Source: an uncultured Flavonifractor sp.
GTDB lineage: Bacteria > Bacillota > Clostridia > Oscillospirales > Oscillospiraceae
Direction: 5' to 3'
Length of the DNA: 64,000 nt
Assembly (NCBI RefSeq): GCF_944385615.1
Contig: NZ_CALWXV010000004.1
Coordinates: 27,804-91,803 of the forward strand
A model generated the notes under the pieces. It made no database searches, was not told where the DNA came from, and saw nothing but the letters and a program-made list of their open reading frames with translations. Position numbers and translations under genes: made by a program. Position 1 is the first letter of the stretch, and the number at the start of each line of letters is the position of its first letter. Shown here one piece after another: positions 34,006 through 42,745 of the stretch.

Positions 34006-35385
34006 ATGGCTCAGAACACCTTTAATACGATGGAACTGGACGCCATCGGTGAAATCATGAACATCAGCCTGGGGTCCTCGGCAACCGCGGTATCCAATAT
34101 GCTGGACCACCGGGTGGATATCACCACCCCCTCGGTCAGCGTGGTTTCGGTGGAGGACTTCAGCATCGGCGATCTGGAGCCGGCGATCGGCATCGAGATC
34201 AGCTATGTGTCCGGTCTGGAAGGCAGCAACATCATGCTGCTGAAAAAGAGCGACGTCAAGGTGATCGTGGATATCCTGATGGGATATAAGACGCCGGAAG
34301 AGGAATTTGAGCTCAATGAGCTAACCGTCAGCGCGGTATGTGAGGTCATGAACCAGATGATGGGCGCAGCGTCCACCGCTCTGTCCGACTTCCTGGGTCA
34401 TGCGGTCAACATCTCCACCCCGAAATCCTTCGCACTGGACGACATAGACAAGTTCAAGCAAGAGCATTTCTCCGCCTCCGACGGTACGCTGGTTGTGGTC
34501 CGGTTCATGTTGAGCATTGAGGATATCCTCAAGAGCGAATTTGTCAACGTGATGTCGGTGGACCTGGCCAGAGAGCTGCTGGCAGGCTTTGAGATGAACT
34601 TCGGCAGTGTCTCCTCGCCAGAGGCGGAGCAGGCCCCCGCGCCCCAGCCGGAGCCTCAGCCCGCCCCGGCCGCTTCCTCCGGGTCCTCCGGCCAGGTGAT
34701 GAGCCAGGAGGAGATCGAACGGATGATGGGCGGCATGGCTGGCGGCCAGGCAGCTTCCGCACCCGCTTCTTCCGGCGCCACCATGAGCCAGGAGGAGATC
34801 GAGCGGATGATGGGCGGCATGGCTGGCGGTCAGGCGGCTCCCGCACCCGCTCCTGCCTCTTCCGGCGCTACCATGAGCCAGGAAGAGATCGAGCGGATGA
34901 TGAGCGGTATGGCCGGAGGAGCCCAGGCGCCTCAGCAGCAGGCGCCGGTACAGCAGATGCCGCCTCAACAGCAAATCCCTCAGCAAATGCCGGGTTGGCA
35001 GATGCCTATGCAGCAAATGCCCATGCAGCAGATGCCGGGCTGGCAGATGCCGGAGCCCAAACTCATCAACGCCAATCCCGTACAGTTCCCCTCGCTGGAC
35101 GTGGAGGACCGCCTGGGCAAGGAACAGGCGGACAATCTGGAGATGATCATGTCCGTCCCGCTGGAGATTTCGGTGGAAATCGGCCGAACCCGGCGGAAGG
35201 TGGAGGACATCCTCGCTTTTTCCAAAGGCTCCTTGGTCGTTCTGGACAAGTTGGCCGGAGACCAGGTAGATCTGTTTGTCAACGGTTTGTGTGTCGCCAA
35301 GGGCGATGTGGTAGTCATTGACGACAACTTCGGCGTACGTATTACCGAGGTGCTCAAGCACAACGAGCTTTTAAAACTGACCTGA
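34006..35385 (+). CDS. fliY: Flagellar motor switch phosphatase FliY (CheC-like plus FliN domain)
   Basis: 459 residues from the ATG at 34006; GTG 33997 is an alternative in the same frame. The N-terminal CheC-type domain keeps both phosphatase active sites: D12/E16/N19 and S109/E113/N116. The C-terminal FliN/SpoA domain (about 375-458: LEISVEIGRTRRKVEDILAF) forms the lower C-ring. In Bacillus FliY dephosphorylates CheY-P at the motor. The linker (about 205-350) is odd: it has three copies of MSQEEIERMMGGMAGG (or close) at 232-247, 260-275 and 290-305, then a Gln/Met/Pro stretch with repeated WQMP and QQMP units. Confidence 0.96.
   Translation: MAQNTFNTMELDAIGEIMNISLGSSATAVSNMLDHRVDITTPSVSVVSVEDFSIGDLEPAIGIEISYVSGLEGSNIMLLKKSDVKVIVDILMGYKTPEEEFELNELTVSAVCEVMNQMMGAASTALSDFLGHAVNISTPKSFALDDIDKFKQEHFSASDGTLVVVRFMLSIEDILKSEFVNVMSVDLARELLAGFEMNFGSVSSPEAEQAPAPQPEPQPAPAASSGSSGQVMSQEEIERMMGGMAGGQAASAPASSGATMSQEEIERMMGGMAGGQAAPAPAPASSGATMSQEEIERMMSGMAGGAQAPQQQAPVQQMPPQQQIPQQMPGWQMPMQQMPMQQMPGWQMPEPKLINANPVQFPSLDVEDRLGKEQADNLEMIMSVPLEISVEIGRTRRKVEDILAFSKGSLVVLDKLAGDQVDLFVNGLCVAKGDVVVIDDNFGVRITEVLKHNELLKLT
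34699..34920 (+). repeat. Threefold repeat of a FliM-like CheY-binding peptide in FliY linker
   Basis: Copies start at 34699, 34783 and 34873 and encode MSQEEIERMM(G/S)GMAGG. The core SQEEIERMM resembles the SQSQIDALL peptide at the start of FliM and the N-terminal CheY-binding peptide of other FliY proteins. Ala/Pro/Ser spacers separate the copies. Confidence 0.9.
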
Positions 35386-35444
35386 CCCGGCCGGACAAAT
35401 CAGGTACGGCACAGGGAACAAAAAAACAGTAAAGGATGAACATC

Positions 35445-35810
35445 ATGGCTAAGATTCTGATTGTGGACGACGCTGCGTTTATGAGAAAGGTGATCCGGGA
35501 TACCCTGACCAAAGAGGGGTACAATGACATCCACGAGGCTGTGGACGGCCAGGATGCGGTGGAAAAGTACTTTGAGATCAATCCCGATTTGGTGCTGATG
35601 GACATTACTATGCCCAACATGGACGGCCTGGAGGCTCTGAAGGCCATCCGCGCCAAGGACAGCAACGCCAATGTGGTCATGTGCTCTGCCATGGGCCAGG
35701 AGGCCATGGTGGTGGAGGCTGTACAGGCGGGTATCAAGGACTTTATCGTCAAGCCCTTCAAGAGCGATCGTCTGCTCAAAACGGTCACCTCCATCGTAGG
35801 CGCTCCCTAA
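35445..35810 (+). CDS. cheY: Chemotaxis response regulator CheY
   Basis: 121 residues, a single receiver domain. The ATG at 35445 is preferred over 35436 because AAAGGA directly abuts the latter. Acidic pocket D8/D9, phosphoacceptor D53 in LMDITMPNMDG, S82 in the switch position and K104 in IVKPFK are all present. CheA phosphorylates it and phospho-CheY binds FliM/FliY to change motor rotation. The location between fliY and fliO is the usual Gram-positive arrangement. Confidence 0.97.
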   Translation: MAKILIVDDAAFMRKVIRDTLTKEGYNDIHEAVDGQDAVEKYFEINPDLVLMDITMPNMDGLEALKAIRAKDSNANVVMCSAMGQEAMVVEAVQAGIKDFIVKPFKSDRLLKTVTSIVGAP

Positions 35811-35816
35811 TCTACT

Positions 35817-36176
35817 ATGCCCCTGGAAGAGATTGGCTCTCTGCTCTGGGCCCTGCTGGTCACCTGTCTGATCCTGGTACTGGCCTACTGGTTTACCAAG
35901 CGTGTGGTAGGCCGTACCGCCTTGGGCGGACGGTGGAAAGGACGGCACCTGACGGTGCTGGAGCAAATCACAGTGGGGAAGGAGCAGAAACTGCTGCTGG
36001 TGCGTATGGGGGAGCGGCTGTATTTTCTGGCGGTTACGCCGGGTGGGGTCACCACCCTGCGGGAGCTGTCGGAGGAGGAGGCCGCGCCCTGGATGACCCA
36101 GGACCCCCAGACGACAGGCGGTTCGGACAGCTTTGTACAGGCGCTGCGCCGGGTATTGGAGCAGCGGAAGCGATAA
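35817..36176 (+). CDS. fliO: Flagellar export gate assembly protein FliO
   Basis: 119 residues. One N-terminal transmembrane helix (SLLWALLVTCLILVLAYWFT, about 8-27), then a small cytoplasmic domain with LTVLEQITVGKEQKLLLVRM and GERLYFLAVTPGGVTTLREL, the standard FliO/FliZ pattern. FliO assists FliP ring assembly. It begins 6 bases after cheY and precedes fliP. Confidence 0.92.
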   Translation: MPLEEIGSLLWALLVTCLILVLAYWFTKRVVGRTALGGRWKGRHLTVLEQITVGKEQKLLLVRMGERLYFLAVTPGGVTTLRELSEEEAAPWMTQDPQTTGGSDSFVQALRRVLEQRKR

Positions 36177-36189
36177 GGAGGTGTGAGAG

Positions 36190-36852
36190 ATGGACGCGCT
36201 GATCAATGTAAATGGAGAAAATGTCCAAACTCTCCAAATCCTTTTTATGACCACCATGATAACCCTGCTGCCCTCCATGGTGGTGATGATGACCTCTTTT
36301 ACCCGGTATATCATCTCGTTTTCTTTCCTGCGCACCGCAATGGGACTGCAGCAAAATCCCCCCAATATGGTTTTGGTGGGTATGGCGCTGTTTCTGACTC
36401 TGTTTACCATGTCCCCAGTGGTGAGCAAGATCCAGACCACCGCCTATGAACCTTACATAGCGGAGGAGATCACCCAGGAGGAATTTATCCAGCGGGCGGA
36501 AATTCCCCTCAAGGAATTTATGGCCAACAATACCGAGCAAAGCGCGCTGGATCTGTTCTGTGAGCTGGCGGGAGTGGAACCGACGGACGGCCCACAAAGC
36601 GCCCAGGACCTGCCGCTGCGGATTCTGGTCCCTTCCTTTATGACCACTGAGCTGAAGCGGGCGTTTATCATCGGTTTTTACCTGTATCTCCCCTTCCTGC
36701 TCATTGATGTGGTGGTAGCCTCGGCGCTGATGTCCATGGGCATGATTATGCTTCCACCCTCCATGATCTCCATGCCCTTCAAGCTGCTGCTCTTTATTAC
36801 CCTGGATGGCTGGCAGCTGCTGTTCTCCACTCTGATACAGGGCTTCAATTAG
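36190..36852 (+). CDS. fliP: Flagellar export gate protein FliP
   Basis: 220 residues. FliP is the main ring of the export gate. Highly conserved segments: TRYIISFSFLRTAMGLQQNP, then LRILVPSFMTTELKRAFIIG and IDVVVASALMSMGMIMLPPS. It is shorter at the N-terminus than proteobacterial FliP and begins without a long signal peptide. AAGGAGGTG ribosome site. Followed by fliQ and fliR. Confidence 0.97.
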   Translation: MDALINVNGENVQTLQILFMTTMITLLPSMVVMMTSFTRYIISFSFLRTAMGLQQNPPNMVLVGMALFLTLFTMSPVVSKIQTTAYEPYIAEEITQEEFIQRAEIPLKEFMANNTEQSALDLFCELAGVEPTDGPQSAQDLPLRILVPSFMTTELKRAFIIGFYLYLPFLLIDVVVASALMSMGMIMLPPSMISMPFKLLLFITLDGWQLLFSTLIQGFN

Positions 36853-36870
36853 GAAAACGGAGGGTAAACT

Positions 36871-37116
36871 ATGGAGCCTGTAGATATTCTGCGGGAGGGC
36901 GTAGGAGTGGCCCTGAAACTGGGCGGGCCTATGCTGATCCTGAGTATGCTGGTGGGTATTCTGGTGGCCATCTTTCAGGCCGTGACCCAGATTCACGAGC
37001 AGTCCCTGTCCTTCATTCTCAAGGTGATCGTGGTGGTGCTGGTCCTGTTGGTGGGCGGCGGATGGATGATGGAGCTGCTGCTGGAGTTCACCCGCTACCT
37101 GTTCACCCTGATGTGA
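36871..37116 (+). CDS. fliQ: Flagellar export gate protein FliQ
   Basis: 81 residues, two transmembrane helices: VALKLGGPMLILSMLVGILV and FILKVIVVVLVLLVGGGWMM, joined by AIFQAVTQIHEQSLSF, the conserved FliQ loop. It packs around the FliP/FliR core of the export gate. Slightly shorter than the usual 89 residues at the C-terminus. Confidence 0.96.
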   Translation: MEPVDILREGVGVALKLGGPMLILSMLVGILVAIFQAVTQIHEQSLSFILKVIVVVLVLLVGGGWMMELLLEFTRYLFTLM

Positions 37117-37129
37117 GGACGGAAGGACG

Positions 37130-37903
37130 ATGGACTGGTCTGAACTCTATCTTTTTACACTGATTTTTATGCGGGTGACCGGCTTTGTGCTGTTTAACCC
37201 CATTCTCAACAGATCCACACTGACCAACCTGTTTCGGGCGGGAATGATTATGGTCCTTTCCGTCTTTGTGATGGGGGTGGTAGAAGAGGGACCTGCCGCT
37301 CTGCCGGGAACCGTTGTGGAATTCGGACTCAGGCTGCTGCTGGAGCTGGGCATCGGCTTTGTGCTGGGCTTTGTGATGCAGCTGCTTTTTATGGTCATCC
37401 AGGTGGGCGGCGAGGTCATCGACAACCAGATGGGTTTGACCATGGCCCAGGTCTATGACGCTAGTAGCCAGATCAACATGACAGTGACCGCATCTCTGCT
37501 CAATGTGCTGTTGGTGCTGGACTTTTTTGCGGAAAACGGGCACTATACCATGCTGCGGATCTTTTTGGGGTCTCAGCAGGTGGTGCCCTTCGGCGAGGTG
37601 GCCTTTGGGCAGGCGGTGGCCTCAGGCATCGTGGAGATCTTTCTCTCCAGCATGGTGCTGGCCGTCAAGCTGGCCATGCCTATTCTGGCAGCCGAGCTGC
37701 TGGGCGAGCTGGGCATGGGTATTTTGATGAAGGCGATTCCTCAGATCAACGCCTTTGTCATCAATATTGAATTGAAGGTGATCGTCGGTCTGGTGCTGCT
37801 ATTTCTGTTTCTGACGCCCATCAATGAGTTCCTGTTGGATGCCGAAAAGGGAATGTTGAACTCCATGGGCAGAATGCTAGAGATCATTGGCGCATCGGGA
37901 TAG
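37130..37903 (+). CDS. fliR: Flagellar export gate protein FliR
   Basis: 257 residues, several transmembrane helices. The family pattern is visible in LFTLIFMRVTGFVLFNPILN at the start, GFVMQLLFMVIQVGGEVIDN in the middle and PQINAFVINIELKVIVGLVL near the end. FliR completes the FliP5Q4R1 gate. Located 13 bases after fliQ and 21 bases before flhB. Confidence 0.96.
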   Translation: MDWSELYLFTLIFMRVTGFVLFNPILNRSTLTNLFRAGMIMVLSVFVMGVVEEGPAALPGTVVEFGLRLLLELGIGFVLGFVMQLLFMVIQVGGEVIDNQMGLTMAQVYDASSQINMTVTASLLNVLLVLDFFAENGHYTMLRIFLGSQQVVPFGEVAFGQAVASGIVEIFLSSMVLAVKLAMPILAAELLGELGMGILMKAIPQINAFVINIELKVIVGLVLLFLFLTPINEFLLDAEKGMLNSMGRMLEIIGASG

Positions 37904-37924
37904 CCCCATAAGAGGTGAGACAAG

Positions 37925-38989
37925 GTGGCGGACAGCCAGAAAACCGAAAAAGCAACCCCAAAAAAGCGGCGTGACGAACGAAAGAAAGGTAATATCTTCT
38001 TTAGCAACGACGCCGTTTCGGTGGCTGTGCTGCTGGTGGGACTGGTTGTCCTGTTTTTGACCATCGGAAGTGCCGCCGGACACATCGGCCGGTTCTTGCG
38101 TATGTGTATTGCCCAGGTCCAGATACAGCAGACGATACCCGGTATCGGTGATTTGGAAAAGCTGCTGGTGCAGTTTTTGTGGACCGCCGTCCAGGCGGGA
38201 GGCATACTCATGGGGGCCACCGTGGTGGTTGGCATTGCGGTCACCTTGTTTCAGACCAAACTGCTGGTTTCCCTTGAGCTGATAAAGCCCAAGTTCAGCA
38301 AATTAAACCCCATTCAGGGCATTAAGCGCCTGTTTTCCCTGCGCAGTGTGATCGAGGCCCTGAAGGGCCTTTTGAAAATTCTGGTGCTGCTGTATCTCAT
38401 CTACAACTTTCTGTCCGGCGTGGTGGATACCTTCACCAAATATCTCTTCACGGATTTGACTGCAGCCTGCGCCGACCTGCTGGGCCAGGCGTTTCAGATG
38501 TCCATGCAGATCGGCATTGCCTATGTGGTACTGGCCGCAGCGGATTATTTCTACCAGCGCTGGGACTATGAACGCCAGATCCGGATGTCCAAACAGGAGA
38601 TCAAGGAAGAGTTCAAGCAGTTGGAGGGCGATCCTCAGATCAAGAGCAAGATCAAGCAAACCCAGCGGAAGATGGCCCAGTCCCGCATGATGCAGAAAGT
38701 GCCGCAGGCAGATGTGGTCATCAGAAACCCTACCCACTTTGCTGTGGCCCTGCGCTATAAGCCCGATCAGGACCAGGCGCCTTTGGTGCTGGCCAAAGGC
38801 CAGGATCAGGTGGCCCTGCGCATCGTGAAGGTAGCGGAGGAGCACGGGGTGGCTGTGGTGGAAAACGTTCCTCTGGCCAGGTCCCTCTATGCGTCCACTG
38901 AGCTGGGCCAGGAGATCCCGCCGGAATTCTACAACGCTGTGGCGGAGGTGCTGGTGTACCTCTACCGGCTCAACGGCGGAGGCAGTTAA
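37925..38989 (+). CDS. flhB: Flagellar export switch protein FlhB
   Basis: 354 residues from a GTG start with an AGAGGTGAG site. FlhB selects rod/hook versus filament substrates and cleaves itself at the NPTH loop. The N-terminus KTEKATPKKRRDERKKGNI is typical, then four transmembrane helices. Linker (about 215-265), NPTH at 268-271 and the C-terminal domain ending with EIPPEFYNAVAEVLVYLYRL. A second FlhB-C-like protein is encoded at 10605. Confidence 0.97.
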   Translation: MADSQKTEKATPKKRRDERKKGNIFFSNDAVSVAVLLVGLVVLFLTIGSAAGHIGRFLRMCIAQVQIQQTIPGIGDLEKLLVQFLWTAVQAGGILMGATVVVGIAVTLFQTKLLVSLELIKPKFSKLNPIQGIKRLFSLRSVIEALKGLLKILVLLYLIYNFLSGVVDTFTKYLFTDLTAACADLLGQAFQMSMQIGIAYVVLAAADYFYQRWDYERQIRMSKQEIKEEFKQLEGDPQIKSKIKQTQRKMAQSRMMQKVPQADVVIRNPTHFAVALRYKPDQDQAPLVLAKGQDQVALRIVKVAEEHGVAVVENVPLARSLYASTELGQEIPPEFYNAVAEVLVYLYRLNGGGS

Positions 38990-39013
38990 GAGAAAGCGAG
39001 CAGCAAGGAAGTT

Positions 39014-41089
39014 ATGAAACGAATTTTCAACAATGCCATATCCCTGGCGGTGGTCGTCATCGTCCTGTTCCTTGTGCTGCCCATGAGTGCGCCGGTGCTG
39101 GACGTGATGATCGTGATCAATATTTCACTTTCCATCATGATCCTGATGATCACCATGACCATTTCCGAGGCGCTGGAGTTCTCCATTTTCCCGTCCCTGC
39201 TGCTGGTGACCACCCTGTTCCGACTGGGACTGAACGTATCCTCCACCCGTCTGATCCTCCGTGACGGCGGTCAGGCCGGTGTGGTCATCAGTGCCTTCGG
39301 TAATTTGATTACCCAGGGCAATATCGTCATCGGTGTACTGATCTTCCTGATCATCGTACTGGTACAGTTTATCGTTATCACTAAGGGCGCCGAGCGCGTG
39401 TCTGAGGTGGCCGCCCGGTTTACCCTGGACGCCATGCCCGGCAAGCAGATGGCCATTGACGCCGACCTGAGTTCCGGCCTCATTGATGAGAAAGAAGCCC
39501 GGATGCGCCGGTATAAGATCCAGAAGGAGGCCGACTTCTACGGCGCTATGGACGGCGCCACCAAGATCGTCAAGGGCGACGCCATCATGTCGCTGATCAT
39601 CACGCTCATCAACTTTGTGGCCGGTATAATTATCGGTATGGTACAGGGCGACAGCGATATCCAGACCGTGCTGAGTGTTTACTCCATCGCCACCATCGGT
39701 GACGGTCTGGTTTCTCAGCTGCCCTCCCTGATGATCTCCACCGCTACCGGCATGATCGTCACCCGTTCTGTGTCTGACGGCAGCCTGAACAGCGATGTCA
39801 TCGGCCAGTTCAAGGCCCAGCCCCGGGCTATTATGGCTACTGGCGTCATCCTGCTGCTGCTGGGCGTTTTCCCGGGCACGCCCACCCTGCCCCTGCTGCT
39901 GGTGGGTGCCGCCCTGACCGCCGGCGGCTTCATTGGCGAGCGCCGGATGGATGAGGAGAAAAAACAGCTTCAGGTCCAGGAAGAGGCGCAGCTCGAGGCG
40001 CCGCCGCCGGAAGCCACCGCCGCCGGCGAAGCGGAGTATTTCAAGGACATCAACAACGTATACTCTCTGCTGACGGTGGAGCCCATCGAAATGGAATTCG
40101 GCTACAGCCTGATCCCGCTGGTGGATGAAAACAGCGGCGGCAAGCTCATCAGCCGTATCGTTATTTTCCGCCGGCAGTATGCCCAGGATATGGGCCTTGT
40201 AATCCCCTCTATCCGCCTCCACGACGGCGCGGGTATGGGTACCAACCAGTACATCATCCGGATCCGGGGCGAAGAGGTGGCCAGAGGCGAAGTATTGGTA
40301 GACTACTACCTGGCGTTGGAGCCCCCCAATCCCACCAGCGAGATCGACGGCATCGAGGCCATCGAGCCGGCCTACGGTATCCCCTCCCGGTGGATTCTGC
40401 CGGAAAACAAGGAGATGGCGGAGATTTATGGCTATACCGTCATCACGCCGCTGACCGTCATGCTCACCCACCTGTCCGAGACCATCAAGCGCCACGCCTA
40501 CGAGCTGCTGGGCCGGACGGAGGTCATGCAGCTGGTGGAGCACCTGAAAAAGACCGATCCCGATCTGGTGGCCGACGCCATCCCCAATCTGGTGACCTAC
40601 GCGGCCCTGGAGAAGATCCTGCGCAACCTGCTGAAGGAGGGCATTCCCATCCGGGACCTGGGCCTGATTCTGGAGGCCATTGTGGACGCCGGCGGCGCTC
40701 GGGATATCGACGCCGTCACCGAACAGGTCCGTACCCGCCTGAGCCGGACCATTACCCGCCGTTTCTGCGAAAACGGGCAGCTGCGGGTGGTGACCCTGGA
40801 TGCTGAGGTGGAGAAGAAGATCCTGGCCGCCCTGACCAAGAATGAGCAGGGGGTCTACCTGGCCCTCAGCCCTGATGTGATGCAGCCCATGATGGCCCAG
40901 CTGGGAGAGCTGCGGAAGAAGTTCCAGGAGCTGTCCCAGACCCCTGTGGTGCTGACCAGTCAGGTCATCCGGGTCTATCTCAGCCGCCTGATCGCACAGT
41001 TTTATCCCGATGTGTATGTGCTGTCCTTCCACGAGATCACCAGCAACATTCAGATTCAGGCCATAGGCAACATCACCCTGCAGCCCTGA
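39014..41089 (+). CDS. flhA: Flagellar export gate protein FlhA
   Basis: 691 residues. FlhA forms the nonameric export ring and docks chaperone-substrate complexes. The N-terminal half (about 1-320) has about eight membrane helices plus the conserved FHIPEP loop region (FTLDAMPGKQMAIDADLSSG, then EKEARMRRYKIQKEADFYGA-like). The C-terminal half (about 345-690) is cytoplasmic; it includes the PAYGIPSRWILPE and LSRTITRRFCENGQLRVVTL segments and ends ITSNIQIQAIGNI. Normally flhF and flhG follow; here fliA follows instead, after 34 bases. Confidence 0.98.
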   Translation: MKRIFNNAISLAVVVIVLFLVLPMSAPVLDVMIVINISLSIMILMITMTISEALEFSIFPSLLLVTTLFRLGLNVSSTRLILRDGGQAGVVISAFGNLITQGNIVIGVLIFLIIVLVQFIVITKGAERVSEVAARFTLDAMPGKQMAIDADLSSGLIDEKEARMRRYKIQKEADFYGAMDGATKIVKGDAIMSLIITLINFVAGIIIGMVQGDSDIQTVLSVYSIATIGDGLVSQLPSLMISTATGMIVTRSVSDGSLNSDVIGQFKAQPRAIMATGVILLLLGVFPGTPTLPLLLVGAALTAGGFIGERRMDEEKKQLQVQEEAQLEAPPPEATAAGEAEYFKDINNVYSLLTVEPIEMEFGYSLIPLVDENSGGKLISRIVIFRRQYAQDMGLVIPSIRLHDGAGMGTNQYIIRIRGEEVARGEVLVDYYLALEPPNPTSEIDGIEAIEPAYGIPSRWILPENKEMAEIYGYTVITPLTVMLTHLSETIKRHAYELLGRTEVMQLVEHLKKTDPDLVADAIPNLVTYAALEKILRNLLKEGIPIRDLGLILEAIVDAGGARDIDAVTEQVRTRLSRTITRRFCENGQLRVVTLDAEVEKKILAALTKNEQGVYLALSPDVMQPMMAQLGELRKKFQELSQTPVVLTSQVIRVYLSRLIAQFYPDVYVLSFHEITSNIQIQAIGNITLQP

Positions 41090-41123
41090 CCGGCGCAGGT
41101 CAAGGAGAGGAGGCGGGAGGCAG

Positions 41124-41942
41124 ATGGAACAGACAGGTACGGTCAATGCCCTGCGGGAAGAGCTTCCCGTCTCCCGGGAGCAGGCGGAAAAGCTGGACGA
41201 CCGGGCGCTGCTCCAGCTGTACCGGCAGACGGGGGACCAGGAGCTGAAATGGATGCTGGCCCTGCGTTATACCCAGCTGGTGCGCCGCATCGCCTTACAG
41301 GCCAGCGGAATGTACAGCAGCTTTGCGCAGCTGGACGACATCATCCAGGAGGGGCTGCTGGTTCTGCTCAACGCAGTGGACAAATTTGATCCGGAAAAAA
41401 ATGTGAAGTTTGAAACCTATGTCTCCACCCGTCTGCGGGGGATGATCGTGGACCTGGCCAGGCGGCAGGACTGGCTGCCCCGTCAGGTACGCCAGAAGTC
41501 CATCAAGCTCAACCGGGCCATGGACGATCTGGCTTTTCAGCTGGGCCGGGTGCCCTCCAGCGAAGAGGTGGCCAACTATATGGGCCTGTCCCGGGAGCAG
41601 TACGACGCGCTGCTTTCCGAGACGGCGGTGTCCAGCCTGGTGTCCTTTGAGGCGGTGCTGGACAGCTGCGGCAACGCCATGGAAAAATACCTCTGCCAGG
41701 GCCAGCAGGCCAATCCCACCGAGGAGAAGTTCCAGGACCGGGAGCTGCATCAGGTATTGGAGGAGGGCATTGCCTCCCTGCGGGAGAACGAGCGGATGGT
41801 GCTCTCGCTCTATTACGAAAAGGAATTGAATATGAAGGAGATCGCCCAGGTGCTGAACGTCAGCGCCGCCCGGGTCTCCCAGATCCACAGCCGGGCGCTG
41901 CAGCGCCTGCGGGTTTACATGAAGCAGTATATGCAGGCGTGA
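41124..41942 (+). CDS. fliA: Flagellar sigma factor sigma-28 (FliA/SigD)
   Basis: 272 residues. It directs RNA polymerase to late flagellar and chemotaxis promoters. Region 2 (about 50-120) includes FAQLDDIIQEGLLVLLNAVD and FDPEKNVKFETYVSTRLRGM. Region 3 spans about 130-160. Region 4 has the helix-turn-helix MKEIAQVLNVSAARVSQIHS. The order flhA-fliA without flhF/flhG is unusual. Its stop overlaps the frame of the next gene only upstream of that gene's chosen start. Confidence 0.95.
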   Translation: MEQTGTVNALREELPVSREQAEKLDDRALLQLYRQTGDQELKWMLALRYTQLVRRIALQASGMYSSFAQLDDIIQEGLLVLLNAVDKFDPEKNVKFETYVSTRLRGMIVDLARRQDWLPRQVRQKSIKLNRAMDDLAFQLGRVPSSEEVANYMGLSREQYDALLSETAVSSLVSFEAVLDSCGNAMEKYLCQGQQANPTEEKFQDRELHQVLEEGIASLRENERMVLSLYYEKELNMKEIAQVLNVSAARVSQIHSRALQRLRVYMKQYMQA

Positions 41943-41968
41943 TTACGCCTGGAAAGAGGGTACGAGCT

Positions 41969-42724
41969 ATGACAAAGGGATTTTATCAGTTGACCTCTGG
42001 TATTCTGTCTCAGAGCAGACGGCTGAACGTGGTGGGCAACAACATGACCAACTTGAGCACTGCCGGCTACAAGGCGGAGACCTATACCGACCGCACCTTC
42101 CAGGAGGTGCTCATCAGCCGGGTGGGCAACAAGGACAAGAGCGGCTCCACCGTCATCGGAGAGGAGAGCTATATGCTGGCCGCCGACCAGCTTTATGTGA
42201 ACTACGACCAGGGCACCATGAAGGAGACCGGGCTGACCCTGGATTTTGGCATCCAAGGGGACGGCTTTTTTGCCATTCAGACAGCGGACGGAGTGGAGTA
42301 TACCCGCTCCGGCAGCTTCTGCCTGGACGACCAGGGACGGCTGGCGCTGACCGGCCACGGGCTGGTGCTGGGGGCCGACGGCCAGCCCATTACCCTGTCC
42401 ACCGATCAGATCACGGCGGATGGGTGGGGCAACCTGTACACCCTGGACGGGGCCTATCAGGGCCAGCTGGGGGTGTTCACCTTCGCGGACAATGCCCAGC
42501 TGACCAAGGGTGAGAGCGGTCTGTTCCAGGCCAATGGCCAGCAGGCCCAGGTCCAGGCCCAGCCGGAGATCATGTGGAAGCATGTGGAGGAGTCCAACGT
42601 GGACATGCTCCAGGAGATGAGCCGTATGCTGACTGCCCAGCGTTCGCTTCAGAGCGGAACGCAAGTGCTCAAGCTGTATAATGAGATGCTGACCAAGGCC
42701 ACCAGTCAGATCGGCCAGATGTAA
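41969..42724 (+). CDS. Flagellar rod protein of FlgF/FlgG type (FlhO-like)
   Basis: 252 residues from the ATG at 41969 (GAAAGAGGG upstream; the frame is open back to 41939). N-terminus FYQLTSGILSQSRRLNVVGN with NMTNLSTAGYKAE is the rod/hook signature; the C-terminus has MLQEMSRMLTAQRSLQSGTQ. The Flg_bbr region GDGFFAIQTADGVEYTRSGS is present. It is one of two adjacent rod genes, equivalent to the flhO/flhP pair in Bacillus. Which one is the distal-rod FlgG is not certain. Confidence 0.9.
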   Translation: MTKGFYQLTSGILSQSRRLNVVGNNMTNLSTAGYKAETYTDRTFQEVLISRVGNKDKSGSTVIGEESYMLAADQLYVNYDQGTMKETGLTLDFGIQGDGFFAIQTADGVEYTRSGSFCLDDQGRLALTGHGLVLGADGQPITLSTDQITADGWGNLYTLDGAYQGQLGVFTFADNAQLTKGESGLFQANGQQAQVQAQPEIMWKHVEESNVDMLQEMSRMLTAQRSLQSGTQVLKLYNEMLTKATSQIGQM

Positions 42725-42745
42725 CCAGGGAAAGGGGCGAAGGGT

